In this document: positions 1 to 7,114 of the stretch, in pieces
How positions within the stretch are numbered: position 1 is the stretch's first letter
How the letters are laid out: every line of letters begins with the position of its first letter
NCBI GenBank assembly: GCA_003218815.1
Contig: QHON01000181.1
Span: 1 to 10,453, forward strand
DNA length: 10,453 nucleotides
Origin: Verrucomicrobiota bacterium
Lineage (GTDB): Bacteria > Verrucomicrobiota > Verrucomicrobiia > Chthoniobacterales > UBA10450
Reading direction: 5' to 3'
Notes under the pieces: generated by a model
What the model was told of the DNA's origin: nothing
What the model saw: only the letters and a program-made list of their open reading frames with translations
Databases searched by the model: none
Program-made: the position numbers and the translations under genes

Positions 1-1
1 A

Positions 2-826
2 GTTGTCGATCTTGTCCGAAAATTCGGGGATCGCGCCGTGATCGACGATATCTCCTTTAACGTCCACCGCGGCGAGACACTCGTGATCATGGGCGGCAGT
101 GGTTGTGGCAAGAGCACGCTACTTCGACATATGATTGGTTCGATGAAACCCACTTCAGGGTCGGTGAAAATCTTTGGCGAAGACGTCACGACCATGGACG
201 AACGGGAAATTGGACGTGTCCGGCGTCGCTTTGGCATGCTATTCCAATCCGGCGCGCTACTCGCCTCGCTCACCGTCGGGGAAAACGTCGCGCTGCCACT
301 TTTTCAGCACACTGACAAGTCCGCTAATGAAATCGAACAAGTTGTGAGACAAAAACTTGAGATGGTTGGGTTGACCGGCTTTGAAAATCTTAAACCAGCT
401 GAAATCAGCGGAGGAATGAAAAAGCGCGTTGGCCTGGCGCGTGCCCTCGCGCTCGATCCGGAACTGCTTTTCAGCGACGAGCCGACGTCCGGGTTGGACC
501 CGATCATGACGGCGGTTGTCGATCAACTAACGCTCAAACTGACTCATGGAAGCCACATGACCGCAGTCGTCGTCTCGCACGACATGACGAGCGCTTTTCG
601 CATTGCGACGCGCATGATCATGCTCGGTCACGGTTCGATCGTCGCGCAAGGCACACCCGAAGAAATTCGCACGAGCATTAACCCGGAGGTGCAGCAGTTT
701 ATCAACGGCGAAGCAGACGGGCCGATCCCGTTGAATCTTTCGCAGGATGAGCACGAGCATCATCAACATGTGAAGCCGCGGCCGTTCGTGAACGCGCGAT
801 TTCGCTTTCATCATAAAACTCCATGA
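2..826 (+). CDS. mlaF: MlaF-like ABC transporter ATP-binding protein (5' end outside window)
   Basis: This is the ATPase of an MCE/Mla-type lipid transporter, which powers phospholipid movement between inner and outer membranes with an MlaE-type permease and an MCE protein. The frame is open to the left edge, and residues before the GTG at 38 (VVDLVRKFGDRAV) look like the usual ABC N-terminal strand, so the real start lies upstream. Visible motifs in order: Walker A GGSGCGKST (from base 92), Q-loop in MLFQSGALLASLTV, signature SGGMKKRVGLARAL, Walker B LLFSDEPTSGLDP and the switch histidine in VVVSHDM. The SGGMKKR form of the signature and the LFQSGALLASLTV stretch are typical of the MlaF/Ttg2A family. 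The C-terminal tail is histidine-rich (DEHEHHQHVK). The stop overlaps the start of the next gene (ATGA), so the two are probably translated in a coupled way. The subfamily is fairly certain; the substrate is not shown. Confidence 0.9.
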   Translation, partial: VVDLVRKFGDRAVIDDISFNVHRGETLVIMGGSGCGKSTLLRHMIGSMKPTSGSVKIFGEDVTTMDEREIGRVRRRFGMLFQSGALLASLTVGENVALPLFQHTDKSANEIEQVVRQKLEMVGLTGFENLKPAEISGGMKKRVGLARALALDPELLFSDEPTSGLDPIMTAVVDQLTLKLTHGSHMTAVVVSHDMTSAFRIATRMIMLGHGSIVAQGTPEEIRTSINPEVQQFINGEADGPIPLNLSQDEHEHHQHVKPRPFVNARFRFHHKTP

Positions 827-1683
827 AACGAAATTTCTCCGATTACATCGTGGCCCTCTCGGTGATTTTGACCAGCATGGTCCTCCTCGCGGCGCTTACG
901 ATCGCGCTTTCCGGTTATCGCTTAAAAAAACCGACCCGCACGTTGCAGATCAACTACGAAGACGTCACGGGCATTAAAGTCCATTCCGAACTTCGTTATG
1001 CCGGTGCGCCAGCCGGACGCGTGATCGCGATGCGGCATCTGACTGCAAAGGAGCGCGAATCGTCAGCAAACAAAAGAGACGCGGTGCAGGTGACGGTCAG
1101 CCTTGACGATGCGATTCCGCCGTTGCCCGCGGATGTGGTGGCAACGCTCAGCTCAGACACGCTGCTCGCGCCGAAATTTGTCGCGCTCTCCGCGGGCACG
1201 CCGGGCGGCAACGCACTTGCAAACAACGCTGCGATCGAAGGACATCCCGCTTATGGCATCGAACAGATTACCGCTGCGGCCGGTCCGCTGCTGGATAACC
1301 TGAACGTCACAGTCGCGAACTTGAAAAACGATCTTGGCCAATTCACGCCGAAGCTCGGGCCACTTGCCGATTCGCTAAAAATAGACGTGGATAATTTACA
1401 GAACGTGGTCAAAAACCTCGATGGTGTATCCAAAGATGCGGACAAGGTACTGGGCACAGCTGACACGTTCATCAGCGCGACTGACAAGCAACTTCAGGAA
1501 CAGCTGAAACAACTGCATGTGGTTCTGTTAAATTTGAAAGTGGTCACTACCCACGCGAAGGCACTTGTTGAGACGCTCGCTGAAAAACCAAATCGCCTCA
1601 TTTTCAGCGGTAAACCGGCCAAGCTCACACCCGAAGCGGAAATTCTCAGAAGCTCCAAACCTCTCCCGGCAAAAAGACCGTGA
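823..1683 (+). CDS. MCE-domain (MlaD-like) lipid-transport substrate-binding protein
   Basis: This is a 286-residue membrane-anchored MCE protein, expected in the periplasm as the lipid-binding part of the transporter driven by the preceding ATPase. Residues about 9-31 form one hydrophobic span (ALSVILTSMVLLAALTIAL), an uncleaved signal anchor. The MCE domain follows at about 38-125, with the family pattern YEDVTGIKVHSELRYAGAPAGRV and a later segment ADVVATLSSDTLLAPKFVAL. After it comes a largely helical, probably coiled-coil stretch (about 150-255) rich in heptad-like leucine, valine and asparagine, and then the common ending PNRLIFSGKP. It is longer than E. coli MlaD (about 180 residues), closer to MCE proteins with a helical extension. 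The ATG overlaps the upstream stop by 4 bases. The family is well supported; the transported lipid is inferred only from the family. Confidence 0.88.
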   Translation: MKRNFSDYIVALSVILTSMVLLAALTIALSGYRLKKPTRTLQINYEDVTGIKVHSELRYAGAPAGRVIAMRHLTAKERESSANKRDAVQVTVSLDDAIPPLPADVVATLSSDTLLAPKFVALSAGTPGGNALANNAAIEGHPAYGIEQITAAAGPLLDNLNVTVANLKNDLGQFTPKLGPLADSLKIDVDNLQNVVKNLDGVSKDADKVLGTADTFISATDKQLQEQLKQLHVVLLNLKVVTTHAKALVETLAEKPNRLIFSGKPAKLTPEAEILRSSKPLPAKRP

Positions 1684-1717
1684 TTGTAGTCGCACGTTTG
1701 CGGTACGTTGGGAACAG

Positions 1718-1752
1718 AGTCGCCGATGCGTTGTTACGCGAATTCGGCGATT
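1718..1752. terminator. Hairpin between convergent genes, possible bidirectional terminator
   Basis: The arms AGTCGCCGA (1718-1726) and TCGGCGATT (1744-1752) pair over nine positions, one of them a G-T pair. An inner stem GCGT/ACGC (1728-1731 with 1736-1739) closes a TGTT loop. It lies 34 bases past the stop of the MCE gene and 14 bases past the stop of the glycosyltransferase gene, where a shared terminator would be expected. Neither side has a run of T, so intrinsic termination is not certain. Confidence 0.4.
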
Positions 1753-1766
1753 AAGATCAATCGCCC

Positions 1767-2471
1767 CTACCCTTTCGAATATCGACGCATCAGTTTGAAA
1801 AAGCGGAGAGTGTCGCGCACTGGATGGATGCTGCTCACTTCGTCGGAATAAACAGTGGTGATCGGAACCGATTCGATCCGATACCCTTGACGGCTGGCGA
1901 TGATGAGCATTTCGGTTTCGTAATCGAAGCGGCGCCCCCCGACGAGCAACTCAGGAATCAACTGTCGATCTAACATGCGAAACCCGCATTGCGTGTCCGG
2001 GATTTCTTGTCCGCAAGTACGGCTGATCCGATTGCTCATGTAACGGTTCACAATGCGTCGAATAAATGGCATCGATGTGAGGTTTTTCATGCGATTACCG
2101 AGGAACAAGCTGCGATCCGCTGCCAGGGCGGCTGCTCCGATGAAACGCTCGATTTCTTCCGGAAGATGCTGACCGTCGGCGTCGAGCATGATCATGTGAA
2201 TAAATTGTCGATCCAACCAATGCCGTAAGCCTGTCTTGATCGCTTCGCCTTTGCCGCGGTTCTGCTTATGAACAATGACTTCAGCGCCGGCTTCACGCGC
2301 GTGCTGCGCGGTCTTGTCGCTCGAGCCGTCATCGACGACGAGCACGTGATCGAGCTGCTTGCGCGTTCGACGAACAACGTCACTGATATGTCTTTCTTCG
2401 CGATACGCTGGGATGATCGCAGCGGCCTTTAGACGAATTTCTGCGACCCGGTCCCGGCCCGCTACCGTCAT
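1767..2471 (-). CDS. Family 2 glycosyltransferase (DPM/DPG-synthase-like)
   Basis: This is a 234-residue GT-A-fold glycosyltransferase that would move a sugar from a nucleotide donor to an acceptor, probably a polyprenyl phosphate or a surface glycan precursor. Seen motifs: IIPAYREE (residues 19-26), VVDDGSSDKT (45-54), NRGKGEAIKTGL (71-82), the metal-binding LDADGQHLPEEI (96-107), GNRM, and the acceptor-side segment DTQCGFRML. There is no C-terminal membrane span, so it resembles the short soluble dolichyl-phosphate mannose synthase-like group rather than the longer membrane forms. Its ATG overlaps the lipA stop (ATGA), so it is likely co-translated with lipA, although no functional link between the two is evident. 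The sugar and acceptor cannot be read from the sequence. Confidence 0.87.
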   Translation of the reverse strand: MTVAGRDRVAEIRLKAAAIIPAYREERHISDVVRRTRKQLDHVLVVDDGSSDKTAQHAREAGAEVIVHKQNRGKGEAIKTGLRHWLDRQFIHMIMLDADGQHLPEEIERFIGAAALAADRSLFLGNRMKNLTSMPFIRRIVNRYMSNRISRTCGQEIPDTQCGFRMLDRQLIPELLVGGRRFDYETEMLIIASRQGYRIESVPITTVYSDEVSSIHPVRDTLRFFKLMRRYSKG

Positions 2472-3358
2472 CGGCGCACTACCGGGTGGAAATCGGCCGC
2501 GTGATAAGAACTGCGGACGAGCGGACCGGAAGCGACATACAAGAATCCCTTTTTGCGCGCGATGTCGCCGTAGTAATTGAATTGATCGGGCGTAATGTAC
2601 TCCACGACCGGCAGATGTTTTGGGGTCGGGCGCAAATACTGGCCCATTGTTAAAACTTCGCAGCCAGCTTCACGTAAGTCGTCCATCGTCTGAAAAAGTT
2701 CGGTCTCTTTCTCACCGAGGCCGAGCATCACACCACTCTTAGTCACAACCTTAGGAGACAGTTCTTTCGCGCACCGTAAGACTCGCAGCGAACTGCGATA
2801 TTTGGCACGCGAGCGCACGAGCGGCGTCAGGCGCTCCACGGTTTCCATATTGTGATTGTAAATGTCTGGTTCGGCGTCCAGCACGATTCGAATGCACCAA
2901 TCCTGCGCGTGAAAATCCGGAACCAGTACTTCGACAATTACCGAAGGATCCATTTCGCGGACCGCGATGATCGTCCGCGCAAAATGAGTGGCGCCGCCGT
3001 CTTTCAGATCATCGCGTGCAACCGCAGTAATCACGACGTGTTTTAATTTCATTCGACGCACTGCCTCGGCGACGCGTTGCGGCTCGTCTTCCTCCAGCGC
3101 GTATGGTTTCGCTGTTGTCACCGCGCAAAAGCCGCAGGCGCGCGTGCATCGATCGCCCGCAATCATCATGGTGGCCGTGCCCTGGCTCCAGCATTCCCAT
3201 CGGTTCGGGCATTGCGCGCTTTCGCAAACGGTGTGCAAACGCAAATCCGAAATGAGCGCCTTGGTTGAAAAGAAAACCGGGTTCGAAGGCAGCCGCACTT
3301 TGATCCAGGGCGGCTTCCGTTCCTGGTGAAGCGCCGGATCGATTTTCGCGCAAGACAT
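2468..3358 (-). CDS. lipA: Lipoyl synthase (radical SAM)
   Basis: LipA inserts two sulfur atoms into octanoyl groups on lipoyl domains, giving the lipoyl cofactor of pyruvate and 2-oxoglutarate dehydrogenases and the glycine cleavage H protein. The 296 residues match the usual bacterial length. The auxiliary iron-sulfur cluster cysteines are C45, C50 and C56 in CESAQCPNRWECW; the radical SAM cysteines are C71, C75 and C78 in CTRACGFC. Further family marks are the N-terminal KPPWIKVRLP, the segment YNHNMETVERL, GLGEKETE, the QYLRPTPKHLPV segment, and the C-terminal RSSYHA, whose first serine supplies a cluster ligand in characterised LipA. It starts at an ATG about 100 bases after recR, with a palindromic element between, and overlaps the downstream glycosyltransferase by 4 bases. 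No lipB is seen in this window. Confidence 0.97.
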   Translation of the reverse strand: MSCAKIDPALHQERKPPWIKVRLPSNPVFFSTKALISDLRLHTVCESAQCPNRWECWSQGTATMMIAGDRCTRACGFCAVTTAKPYALEEDEPQRVAEAVRRMKLKHVVITAVARDDLKDGGATHFARTIIAVREMDPSVIVEVLVPDFHAQDWCIRIVLDAEPDIYNHNMETVERLTPLVRSRAKYRSSLRVLRCAKELSPKVVTKSGVMLGLGEKETELFQTMDDLREAGCEVLTMGQYLRPTPKHLPVVEYITPDQFNYYGDIARKKGFLYVASGPLVRSSYHAADFHPVVRR

Positions 3359-3381
3359 CGTCCAAAGGCTAACCCACCGCT

Positions 3382-3451
3382 GAAGAGTTGAAAAGTTAAA
3401 GCGTCGAAGCGCGGATAGGGGTCCTCATCTTTTCAACGCTTTTAACTCTTC
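3382..3451. repeat. Palindromic intergenic element built from GAANNGTT-like octamers
   Basis: The element fills most of the recR-lipA spacer. The left arm starts GAAGAGTT (3382-3389) and pairs exactly with AACTCTTC (3444-3451). AAAGCGT (3398-3404) pairs exactly with ACGCTTT (3436-3442). The extra left-arm unit GAAAAGTT (3390-3397) would bulge out, and T3443 is unpaired. The left arm reads as successive octamer-like units GAAGAGTT, GAAAAGTT, AAAGCGTC, GAAGCGCG; the reverse complement of the right side reads GAAGAGTT, AAAAGCGTT, GAAAAGATG, so both arms seem made from the same degenerate unit. It may be a dispersed palindromic repeat, a terminator for recR, or a structured leader for lipA. There is no classic T run, so I class it as a repeat. 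Confidence 0.6.
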
Positions 3452-3456
3452 CACAA

Positions 3457-4062
3457 TCACAGCTTCGTTCGACCCGACAGTGCTTGATAAAGCGTCAACT
3501 CGTCAGCGGATTCCAAACCGCCGCCAGCCGGCAGGCCGCGGGCGATTCGCGTCATAGTCACCGGCTTTTCTTTCAAAAGATCGACAAGGTAGTTTGTGGT
3601 CGCTTCACCTTCGACATCGGAGGGAAGCGCAAAAATAATCTCAGAAATCTTTTCTCGATCCAGACGTCCGAGCAGTTCCTTGATCCGCAGATCCTCGGGG
3701 CCAACATGATCGAGCGGCGAAATTCTTCCTCCAAGAGAATGGTATCGGCCACGGAAAGCGCTCGTCTTTTCCAGGGGAAGAATGTCGGTAGGCTGTTCGA
3801 CAACGCAGAGCAACTCCGCTGAGCGCGAGGAATCCGCACAAATCTCGCAAATCTTTCCCGTGGTAAAGAATCCGCAGAGCTCGCATGGATGAATAGCTTG
3901 CCGGGTATCATTGATGGCGTGTGCGATCTGATCCGGCTGATCGTTTTGCGCACGCACAATCCAAAGCGCAATTCGTTCCGCCGAGCGAGGCCCAACTCCT
4001 GGCATTTGTCGCAATTGCGCAATCAAATTCCGGAGCACTGCCGGATATTCGGTCCTTCTCAA
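3457..4062 (-). CDS. recR: Recombination mediator protein RecR
   Basis: RecR works with RecO and RecF to load RecA on gapped DNA coated with single-strand binding protein. The 201 residues match the family length. Domains in order: helix-hairpin-helix at about 10-37 (LRQMPGVGPRSAERIAL), C4 zinc finger with C60, C63, C72 and C75 (CELCGFFTTGKICEIC), TOPRIM domain from about 83 (LLCVVEQPTDILPLEKT, GRYHSLGGRISPLDHVGP), and the C-terminal signature RIARGLPAGGGLESADELTL. The chosen start is TTG at 4062: it gives the normal RecR N-terminus (YPAVLRNLIAQL), and the only in-frame codons upstream run into the TAA that ends the preceding cyclase-like gene, 15 bases away. No clear ribosome-binding site is visible, so translation may depend on coupling. 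The usual dnaX-ybaB neighbours are absent. Confidence 0.96.
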   Translation of the reverse strand: MRRTEYPAVLRNLIAQLRQMPGVGPRSAERIALWIVRAQNDQPDQIAHAINDTRQAIHPCELCGFFTTGKICEICADSSRSAELLCVVEQPTDILPLEKTSAFRGRYHSLGGRISPLDHVGPEDLRIKELLGRLDREKISEIIFALPSDVEGEATTNYLVDLLKEKPVTMTRIARGLPAGGGLESADELTLYQALSGRTKL

Positions 4063-4077
4063 AACGAGCGCCCAGGT

Positions 4078-5319
4078 TTAATCGGAGGACATCTCCGTGA
4101 GATTCAGAGCGAGCGGCTCCAGCCGACGTAAATAGAATTGCAGCGGAGCATCGTCATCGGATCCCCGCGCTTTCTGAAACTCTGTGTACGCTTCGGCCCA
4201 ACGTTTTTTTCGATAGAGCACGATCCCATTCCAGAAAGAGTCTCGGCGCGCGATATGCTCCGGCTTGGCCTCCGATGCAAGCCAAAGCGGCTCGTAAATT
4301 TCATGTCGATCTTGTGAATCCACTTCCATAAGAAAATCGATTGGTCGCGCGACAATTCCTTTGTTCGCGAGATCAAAAGTGCGCGTGTCAATCAGGATGT
4401 GCGATCCGTAGAAGCGATTTGCGGCGCAGAATCTTCGCGCCAGCTCGATCGGCTCGCCACTGGTTAAGAGTGCTCGGCGCTCGCCATCCTTCAGCGGCGC
4501 AATAATTATCGTGCCAGAGCTGATGCCGACATGGGTATCGCAATCTCCAGGAATTTCTCCGTTATTCTGCCTGGACTCGCGATAACGCTGAACCAAATCG
4601 AGGGCAACGTGAACAGCTTTGTCAGCATGTTCCGTATTACTGTCAGGAAATCCGAAAATGGCGACAACGCCCTCCCCGTCGGCGGCCTGGATATAACCTC
4701 CCGCTTCCAGGAGACGGTCAGCCACGTCGCAAATAAACTTCTCCGTGGTTTCGGCAAAGGCAGCGGGCCCGGAGTCTTCAGCGAGGCCGTGCTTATTGGC
4801 AACGTCGCAGACGACAACGCTCACTTCGTGTCCTCTCGGTTGCAGATCGAACGCAATTGCGCCTTCGAGGAGGCGGCGAAATTCTTTGTTCGACAATCGG
4901 CCGGTGAAGAAGCTTCTCGACAAATGCGAGCGGTCCCGCCTCAAAAAGACAATCCATCCCTCCCCCACGAGCCATGCGATGACCACTGCAAGAATAGAGG
5001 GGAGCGGTTGGAAAAAGATCCGATAGAGCGAGCAGACCCAGGAAAGACCCAGCAATTCGATCAATAAAAAAAGAACCAATAAACGGCTACGGCGCCGCGG
5101 CACACTGCTCAGAGTTAGCCAGGCAACACCAAGTGAGAGTGGTAAGACAATGCCGGGCTGCCACTTCCCACTGACGATTCTCGTGGCGGCCGCGTAATTA
5201 GAAATAAGCCCGGTAACGGCCAGCTCAAAACGCGCTATCAAACCGCTCGCATGCAGCCCGCCGACGATCCCAGCAACAGCGACACCAATGATTAGCGTAG
5301 TGACCAGCGACCGTTTCAT
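4078..5319 (-). CDS. Membrane protein with degenerate class III nucleotide cyclase domain
   Basis: This 413-residue protein has a first hydrophobic segment (about 5-27), a short linker, three more membrane spans (about 56-73, 80-99, 106-126), a class III adenylate/guanylate cyclase homology domain (about 160-310) and a C-terminal helical segment (about 355-395, WNGIVLYRKKRWAEAYTEFQKA) resembling one TPR-like repeat. The order of three spans then a cyclase domain matches CHASE2-cyclase proteins, but no large extracytoplasmic CHASE2 domain is present. In the catalytic core the first metal aspartate is kept (D172, VVVCDV). By my alignment the second metal aspartate is E216 (ADGEGVVAIFG), the adenine-binding lysine is A212, the ribose asparagine is E292 (IELARRF), and the transition-state arginine is R296. 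It may therefore be inactive or a nucleotide sensor. I chose the ATG at 5319; a TTG at 5325, abutting the upstream stop, is possible. It probably shares an operon with the ClpX-like gene. Confidence 0.82.
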   Translation of the reverse strand: MKRSLVTTLIIGVAVAGIVGGLHASGLIARFELAVTGLISNYAAATRIVSGKWQPGIVLPLSLGVAWLTLSSVPRRRSRLLVLFLLIELLGLSWVCSLYRIFFQPLPSILAVVIAWLVGEGWIVFLRRDRSHLSRSFFTGRLSNKEFRRLLEGAIAFDLQPRGHEVSVVVCDVANKHGLAEDSGPAAFAETTEKFICDVADRLLEAGGYIQAADGEGVVAIFGFPDSNTEHADKAVHVALDLVQRYRESRQNNGEIPGDCDTHVGISSGTIIIAPLKDGERRALLTSGEPIELARRFCAANRFYGSHILIDTRTFDLANKGIVARPIDFLMEVDSQDRHEIYEPLWLASEAKPEHIARRDSFWNGIVLYRKKRWAEAYTEFQKARGSDDDAPLQFYLRRLEPLALNLTEMSSD

Positions 5320-5325
5320 CGACAA

Positions 5326-6918
5326 TCAGCCTTTTTGCGACGCCGCAACTGGAAAGTACGATTGGACCACCAGTTCGCTTAAAAATTTATCCGGGGCATC
5401 GACAGCCTCAGCATTAAGGACAAACTCTTTTCGACCGGTGTTCTTTTTAATCAGATTCAATCCAAATTGATAGTCTTTAAACAAATGGGCGCAGAGGTCA
5501 GTCATGCTCATCCGCTCCGCCTGCGCCCGTTCAACTAAACGCCGCACTGCTGTCTCATCGAAGACAACTTCCACTCGGTGCTCGTTTTTAAATTCGGCAG
5601 CGAATTGACGCACACCGGCTTCGAGCGTTTGCGCCTCGATCTTGTGTCCCTCGGCCATCAACCGATCAAGCACCCGTTTCGGCTCCCGCACGAGCTCAGC
5701 CGTAACGCGCAACTGGCTCAAGCCCGATCCCGCGAGGTGATATTTATAATCACGAAATAGCTTTTCGAACACGGTCAACAACCCGCGGGCACCGGTTTTT
5801 TCTTTTGCCGCAGCATCGGCAATCAAGCGCAAGGCTTCGCTATCAAAGCTGATCTCAATCCCATAGGCACGAAATGCGCGCTCATATTGCCGGAGCAAGC
5901 TGCCCTCGGAAAACTTCATGATTTTGTAGAGATCATCAGCGTCAAGGTCTTCGCAGACTACGCGCACCGGCAGACGGCCGATGAATTCAGGTTCAAATCC
6001 ATACTCGACGAAATCCTGCGTCGTGACGAATTGAAATAATTCATTGTCCATTACCTTCACCGGCTCCGCACTAAATCCAATCTGGCCCTGCGAGATGCGT
6101 CGCGAGACCTGCTGCTTCAAGCGTTCAAAGGCACCGCTAACCACAAAAAGGATATGCCGCGTGTTAATGGTTTCCCGCTTTGCTTTGCCACGCTTCTGGA
6201 ATTCGAAGGCGGCTTGTAATTGCGCCTGAAGATCATTCATGCTCCGCACGGGAACTTCGGTGTCTTCCATTAACTTGAGCAGGGTTGTCTGAACGCCACG
6301 TCCGCTTACATCACGGCCGATCAAATTTGCCGCCGACGCAATCTTATCGATCTCGTCGATATAGATGATTCCGAACTGCGCGAGATTAACGTCACCATCT
6401 GCTTTCTGGACAAGCTCGCGAACCAGATCCTCCACATCGCCGCCCACGTAACCGGTTTCGCTAAATTTGGTGGCGTCCGCCTTTACGAACGGAACTTTGA
6501 TCAGATCGGCTATATGCTTGATCAGGTAGGTCTTCCCGACGCCGGTTGGTCCAACCAAAATCACATTTTGCTTCGCGTATTCGGTTTCCTCTGCCCGGGC
6601 AGCGTCCTCCTTTTCAAGCTGGCGGAGGTAATTGGCATGATTATAATGGTCGCAAACTGCAATCGAGAGCACTTTCTTAGCCTCGTCTTGCTTGATTACA
6701 AACCGGTCGAGATGCGCTTTGATGTCGCGCGGCAGAAAATTAAAAACAAACTCTTCGCCGCTCGCCTTCGTCGGCGGCTCTTCGCTCGCGGCAGCGGGCT
6801 CCGGTTGGGTGAAGGTCGCGACAGAGACATGATCTCCGAAGTTTGACTTCATAAACTCCGCGATCTTCGTCTTCAGTTCTTCCGGGGAAGGAAATGGCGG
6901 TGGTGGGTTTTGTTCCAT
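5326..6918 (-). CDS. ClpX-like AAA+ unfoldase with C-terminal duplication, no zinc domain
   Basis: This is a 530-residue AAA+ ATPase closest to ClpX, the hexameric unfoldase that feeds ClpP; E. coli ClpX has about 424 residues. From the chosen ATG: a proline-rich N-terminus without cysteine pairs (residues 1-60), so no ClpX zinc-binding domain; Walker A GPTGVGKT (123-130); pore loop GYVG (156-159); Walker B IIYIDEIDK (184-192); DVSGRGVQTTLLKLME (203-218); an IGF tripeptide (280-282) where ClpX docks on ClpP; the arginine-finger segment PEFIGRLP (310-317); and sensor 2 GARGL (376-380). The canonical RKH loop is replaced by a different 30-residue stretch (about 219-251). Residues about 337-421 and 433-517 look like two copies of the small AAA+ domain. 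A TTG at 6930 is an alternative start. The next gene begins 6 bases after the stop. It could be a ClpX paralogue or the sole ClpX of this genome; it is not HslU by its pore-loop and IGF context. Confidence 0.88.
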   Translation of the reverse strand: MEQNPPPPFPSPEELKTKIAEFMKSNFGDHVSVATFTQPEPAAASEEPPTKASGEEFVFNFLPRDIKAHLDRFVIKQDEAKKVLSIAVCDHYNHANYLRQLEKEDAARAEETEYAKQNVILVGPTGVGKTYLIKHIADLIKVPFVKADATKFSETGYVGGDVEDLVRELVQKADGDVNLAQFGIIYIDEIDKIASAANLIGRDVSGRGVQTTLLKLMEDTEVPVRSMNDLQAQLQAAFEFQKRGKAKRETINTRHILFVVSGAFERLKQQVSRRISQGQIGFSAEPVKVMDNELFQFVTTQDFVEYGFEPEFIGRLPVRVVCEDLDADDLYKIMKFSEGSLLRQYERAFRAYGIEISFDSEALRLIADAAAKEKTGARGLLTVFEKLFRDYKYHLAGSGLSQLRVTAELVREPKRVLDRLMAEGHKIEAQTLEAGVRQFAAEFKNEHRVEVVFDETAVRRLVERAQAERMSMTDLCAHLFKDYQFGLNLIKKNTGRKEFVLNAEAVDAPDKFLSELVVQSYFPVAASQKG

Positions 6919-7114
6919 GCTCGCGATCAAAAAGGTCGCGCGAAAATCTACTCTGGCAACGACTCGTGTAAATCTGACCCCTGGGCGCAGAATTCGTTCA
7001 TCTTCGGTTCCCTTTAGAGATCGCTTTCAACCCACAAGGTCGAGCTGACAAGATTGACGCCCGGCTTTGAACGGAACTGGTTGGGAGTCAAAAACTTCAG
7101 CTGCCGATTTTTAT

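Noticed and set aside
3009..3365. A 118-residue minus-strand frame over the lipA start
   Set aside because: It overlaps the lipA region encoding the iron-sulfur cysteines in another frame and has no recognisable domain.
4063..4080. Stop-codon readthrough fusing the cyclase-like protein to RecR (same frame, 15 bases apart)
   Set aside because: RecR has a normal length and N-terminus from the TTG at 4062, and nothing near the TAA suggests recoding.
4531..5067. A 178-residue open frame on the plus strand opposite the cyclase-like gene
   Set aside because: The minus strand here encodes recognisable membrane and cyclase-homology segments; the plus-strand translation shows no family motif and is a shadow frame of a GC-rich gene.
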